From contig NZ_SZVI01000012.1 of the NCBI RefSeq assembly GCF_013416775.1, positions 248,001 to 312,000 of the forward strand: a stretch of 64,000 bases of DNA. The letters are read 5' to 3'. Positions 62,186 through 64,000 of this stretch are shown here, piece by piece. Numbering within the stretch: the stretch's first letter is position 1; every line of letters begins with the position of its first letter. The notes beneath the pieces were generated by a model. It worked only from the letters and a program-made list of their open reading frames with translations, was not told the origin of the DNA and did not search any database. The position numbers and the translations under genes are program-made. The stretch is from Rhodoferax sp. BLA1. Lineage in GTDB: Bacteria > Pseudomonadota > Gammaproteobacteria > Burkholderiales > Burkholderiaceae_C.

Positions 62186-63055
62186 ATGCGAATCCCCTTT
62201 ACCAAAATGCAAGGTGCTGGCAACGACTTTGTGGTGCTGGACGAAACCCGCACCCACTACGGCCTCACCCCCGCGCAATACCGCTTTCTGGCCGACCGCC
62301 ACTTTGGTGTGGGCGCCGACCAGATCCTCACGGTGCGCCCGGCCACCAGCCCCGACATGGATTTCTCCTACGTCATCCACAACGCCGACGGTGGCCAGGT
62401 CGAGCACTGCGGCAACGGCGCGCGCTGTTTCATGGCTTTTGTGCGCCGTCAGGGCCTCACCGCCAAAGACGTGGTGACGGTGCAGACCATGAACCGCGTC
62501 TTGCAGTTACAACGCCAGCCCGATGGCCGGGTCACGGTCGACATGGAGGCGCCGGACTTTGCGCTGGCCCACCTGCCGTTTGACGCCACTGGTTTGCAGG
62601 TCGACCCCTCCGGTTCTTGGGAAAAATGGCCTCTAGCCCTTAACAATCAAGGGCAGATCACTATTGTTCAAGTAGCGCTGGTGTCCATGGGCAACCCCCA
62701 TGCGGTGACGCTGGTGGACGATGTCGACACGGCCCCGGTGTTGACCCTGGGGCCGCTGGTGCAGCAGCAGGGTGCCTTCCCGCGTGGTGTCAATGTGGGG
62801 TTTATGCAGGTGCTGGACCGCAGCCACATCCGCCTGCGCGTGTTTGAGCGCGGCGCCGGTGAAACCCTGGCCTGCGGCACTGGTGCCTGTGCGGCGGTGG
62901 TGGCGGGCATCCGCCTGGGGCTGCTCGACGTCACGGTCGATGTGGCGACCCACGGCGGCACCCTCACCATCAGCTGGCAGGGCGGCAGTGCGCCGGTGCT
63001 GCTGACCGGCCCGGCCACCGTGGTTTTTGATGGCGAAATTGAACTCCCGAACTGA
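62186..63055 (+). CDS. dapF: Diaminopimelate epimerase
   Basis: A 289-residue enzyme of the two-base cysteine type. Catalytic Cys residues are in [10 protein letters not shown] and [22 protein letters not shown] at the N-terminus is the first substrate loop. It interconverts LL- and meso-diaminopimelate for lysine and peptidoglycan. ATG 62186 is preferred; ATG 62177 is three codons upstream. Residues of about 146-164 ([19 protein letters not shown]) are encoded by an in-frame interspersed repeat, placed before the conserved VSMGNPHAV. Typical gene order dapF, DUF484, xerC follows. Confidence 0.93.
   Translation: MRIPFTKMQGAGNDFVVLDETRTHYGLTPAQYRFLADRHFGVGADQILTVRPATSPDMDFSYVIHNADGGQVEHCGNGARCFMAFVRRQGLTAKDVVTVQTMNRVLQLQRQPDGRVTVDMEAPDFALAHLPFDATGLQVDPSGSWEKWPLALNNQGQITIVQVALVSMGNPHAVTLVDDVDTAPVLTLGPLVQQQGAFPRGVNVGFMQVLDRSHIRLRVFERGAGETLACGTGACAAVVAGIRLGLLDVTVDVATHGGTLTISWQGGSAPVLLTGPATVVFDGEIELPN
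62621..62676. repeat. Interspersed palindromic repeat inside dapF
   Basis: GAAAAATGGCCTCTAGCCCT, TAACAATCAAGGGCAGATCA, CTATTGTTCAAGTAGC. It is near consensus in its left half and is translated in frame. Confidence 0.8.
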
Positions 63056-63063
63056 AGGCAAAC

Positions 63064-63783
63064 ATGTCACCCACCTCCCATTTCCCCAGCGCCATTGGCA
63101 GCCCGATCACCGAAGACGACATCGCCAACTATCTGGCCAACACCCCTGATTTTTTTGAACGCCATGCCGAGTTGCTGGCCGCCGTGCAGCTCACCAGCCC
63201 GCACAGCCAGCGTGCGGTCAGCCTGCAAGAGCGCCAGGCCACCTTGTTGCGCGAAAAAATCCGCATGCTGGAGCAGCGCATCATGGACATGATCCGCAAC
63301 GTCAACGAAAACATGGTGTTGTCCGACAAGCTGCTGTTCTGGGCGCGCACCCTGTTCCTCAACACCGATGTGCAGGCGCTGCCGCAGCTGATTGCCGACG
63401 AGCTGGCTGACCAGTTTTCGGTGCCGCAGGTCGGCATCAAGGTCTGGGGTGTGGCGCCGCAATACGCGGCCTGCGAGTTTGCCACCGGCGTCAGCGACGA
63501 TGCCAAGTCCTTTGCCACCTCGCTGACCGAGCCGTTTTGTGGTGTCAACACCGGGCTGGAGGCGATCAACTGGCTGCCCGAACCCCAGGCGGCGGTGTCG
63601 CTGGCGATTCTGCCGCTGCGTGGTTTGCCGGAGACCAACGGCGCACACGGCGGTGTGGCGCCAGCGTTTGGTCTGCTGGTGCTGGCCTCCCCCGACGCAC
63701 AACGTTTTGCCAGCACCATGGGCACCGATTTCCTGGCGCGTATTTCCGAGCTGGCCAGCGCAGCGCTCTCGCCGCTGCGTTAG
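63064..63783 (+). CDS. DUF484 family protein
   Basis: A 239-residue protein, 8 bases after dapF. The N-terminus has the family opening ITEDDIANYLANTPDFFERH, then a coiled-coil stretch (ERQATLLREKIRMLEQRIMD) and a GAF-like C-terminal part. It is regularly encoded between dapF and xerC in proteobacteria; its function is unknown. Confidence 0.9.
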   Translation: MSPTSHFPSAIGSPITEDDIANYLANTPDFFERHAELLAAVQLTSPHSQRAVSLQERQATLLREKIRMLEQRIMDMIRNVNENMVLSDKLLFWARTLFLNTDVQALPQLIADELADQFSVPQVGIKVWGVAPQYAACEFATGVSDDAKSFATSLTEPFCGVNTGLEAINWLPEPQAAVSLAILPLRGLPETNGAHGGVAPAFGLLVLASPDAQRFASTMGTDFLARISELASAALSPLR

Positions 63784-63809
63784 TCTCTGTTGCACCGCTT
63801 GTACCGCGC

Positions 63810-64000
63810 ATGATCGACCCCCTGGTTCAGCGTTATCTGGACCATGTGCGTTTTGAAAAACGCCTGGCCGAGCGCACGGTCACGCTCTACAGCCTGGACT
63901 TGGCCAAATTGGCGGACCAGGCCGCTACCGCCGGGGTGGGGCTGACCGAGGTCCAGCCGGCCCATATCCGGCGCTGGGCGGCGCAGATGCACAGCGCTGG
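63810..64000 (+). CDS. xerC: Tyrosine recombinase XerC, N-terminal part (cut by window end)
   Basis: From ATG 63810 the frame is open to the end of the window. MIDPLVQRYLDHVRFEKRLA, then ERTVTLYSLDLAKLA matches the SAM-like N-terminal DNA-binding domain of XerC/XerD. XerC with XerD resolves chromosome dimers at dif. The catalytic part lies outside the window. Its position after dapF and DUF484 supports XerC. Confidence 0.88.
   Translation, partial: MIDPLVQRYLDHVRFEKRLAERTVTLYSLDLAKLADQAATAGVGLTEVQPAHIRRWAAQMHSA

Noticed and set aside
1..64000. CRISPR arrays, tRNA genes, 16S/23S/5S rRNA, integrases, transposases
   Set aside because: No direct-repeat/spacer array, no cloverleaf-like segment with a conserved T-arm and no recombinase motif other than the partial XerC was seen.

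Overview
The window is a GC-rich, gene-dense stretch of a betaproteobacterial chromosome. Protein styles, the dapF-DUF484-xerC order, the FadB-like domain order, the Fbp-type transporters and a family of short palindromic intergenic repeats all suggest Burkholderiales, most likely Comamonadaceae (Rhodoferax/Polaromonas-like). This placement is inferred from sequence style, not from a marker gene. I see no tRNA, 16S/23S rRNA, CRISPR array, integrase or transposase. One structural RNA, RNase P RNA (rnpB), is present.

Layout. 1-10.6 kb: end of argB, then a TetR-controlled fatty-acid beta-oxidation cluster (acyl-CoA dehydrogenase, DUF2147 protein, FadB-like, FadA-like thiolase, enoyl-CoA hydratase), a TlpA-like thioredoxin, a hotdog thioesterase and a nucleotidyltransferase. 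10.7-19.6 kb: two consecutive Fbp/PhnS-type ABC importers, the first followed by a PP2C-like phosphatase. 19.6-21.9 kb: a YciA-type thioesterase and a divergent ATM1-like ABC exporter. 22-35.5 kb: an accessory block holding a membrane-anchored KAP-family NTPase between near-identical 27-bp inverted repeats, a HipB-HipA pair, and a leftward three-gene operon of an orthocaspase, a 1,812-residue protein with two alpha/beta-hydrolase domains plus a CHAT protease domain, and a multi-pass membrane protein with a cytosolic TIR-like domain. 36-45.6 kb: housekeeping genes (chemoreceptor, SPOR protein, pyrC, NYN ribonuclease-like protein, htpX, LysE exporter). 45.7-50.3 kb: a gluconate-type regulon (GntR-like LacI repressor, gluconokinase, TRAP transporter) with two identical operators. 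50.6-53.6 kb: a methyltransferase, a DUF523 protein and an orphan DUF5677 gene in an AT-richer patch. 53.6-64 kb: an FAD-dependent oxidoreductase, cysK, rnpB, a cysteine-poor IscR-like regulator divergent from a NhaR-like LysR regulator, a DdpX/VanX-type dipeptidase, a pseudouridine-synthase homologue with a substituted catalytic residue, a Nudix-MBL fusion, and dapF-DUF484-xerC.

The most notable content is the caspase/CHAT/TIR-like operon at 27.6-35.5 kb. It places two candidate proteases, two candidate lipases or esterases and a candidate membrane effector in one transcription unit beside other conflict-type genes, so it is a good candidate for an undescribed defence or programmed-death system. 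A second theme is a family of about 50-bp interspersed palindromic repeats (at least 14 copies). Some copies lie in frame inside genes: dapF, the Nudix-MBL gene and the signal peptide of the DUF2147 gene.
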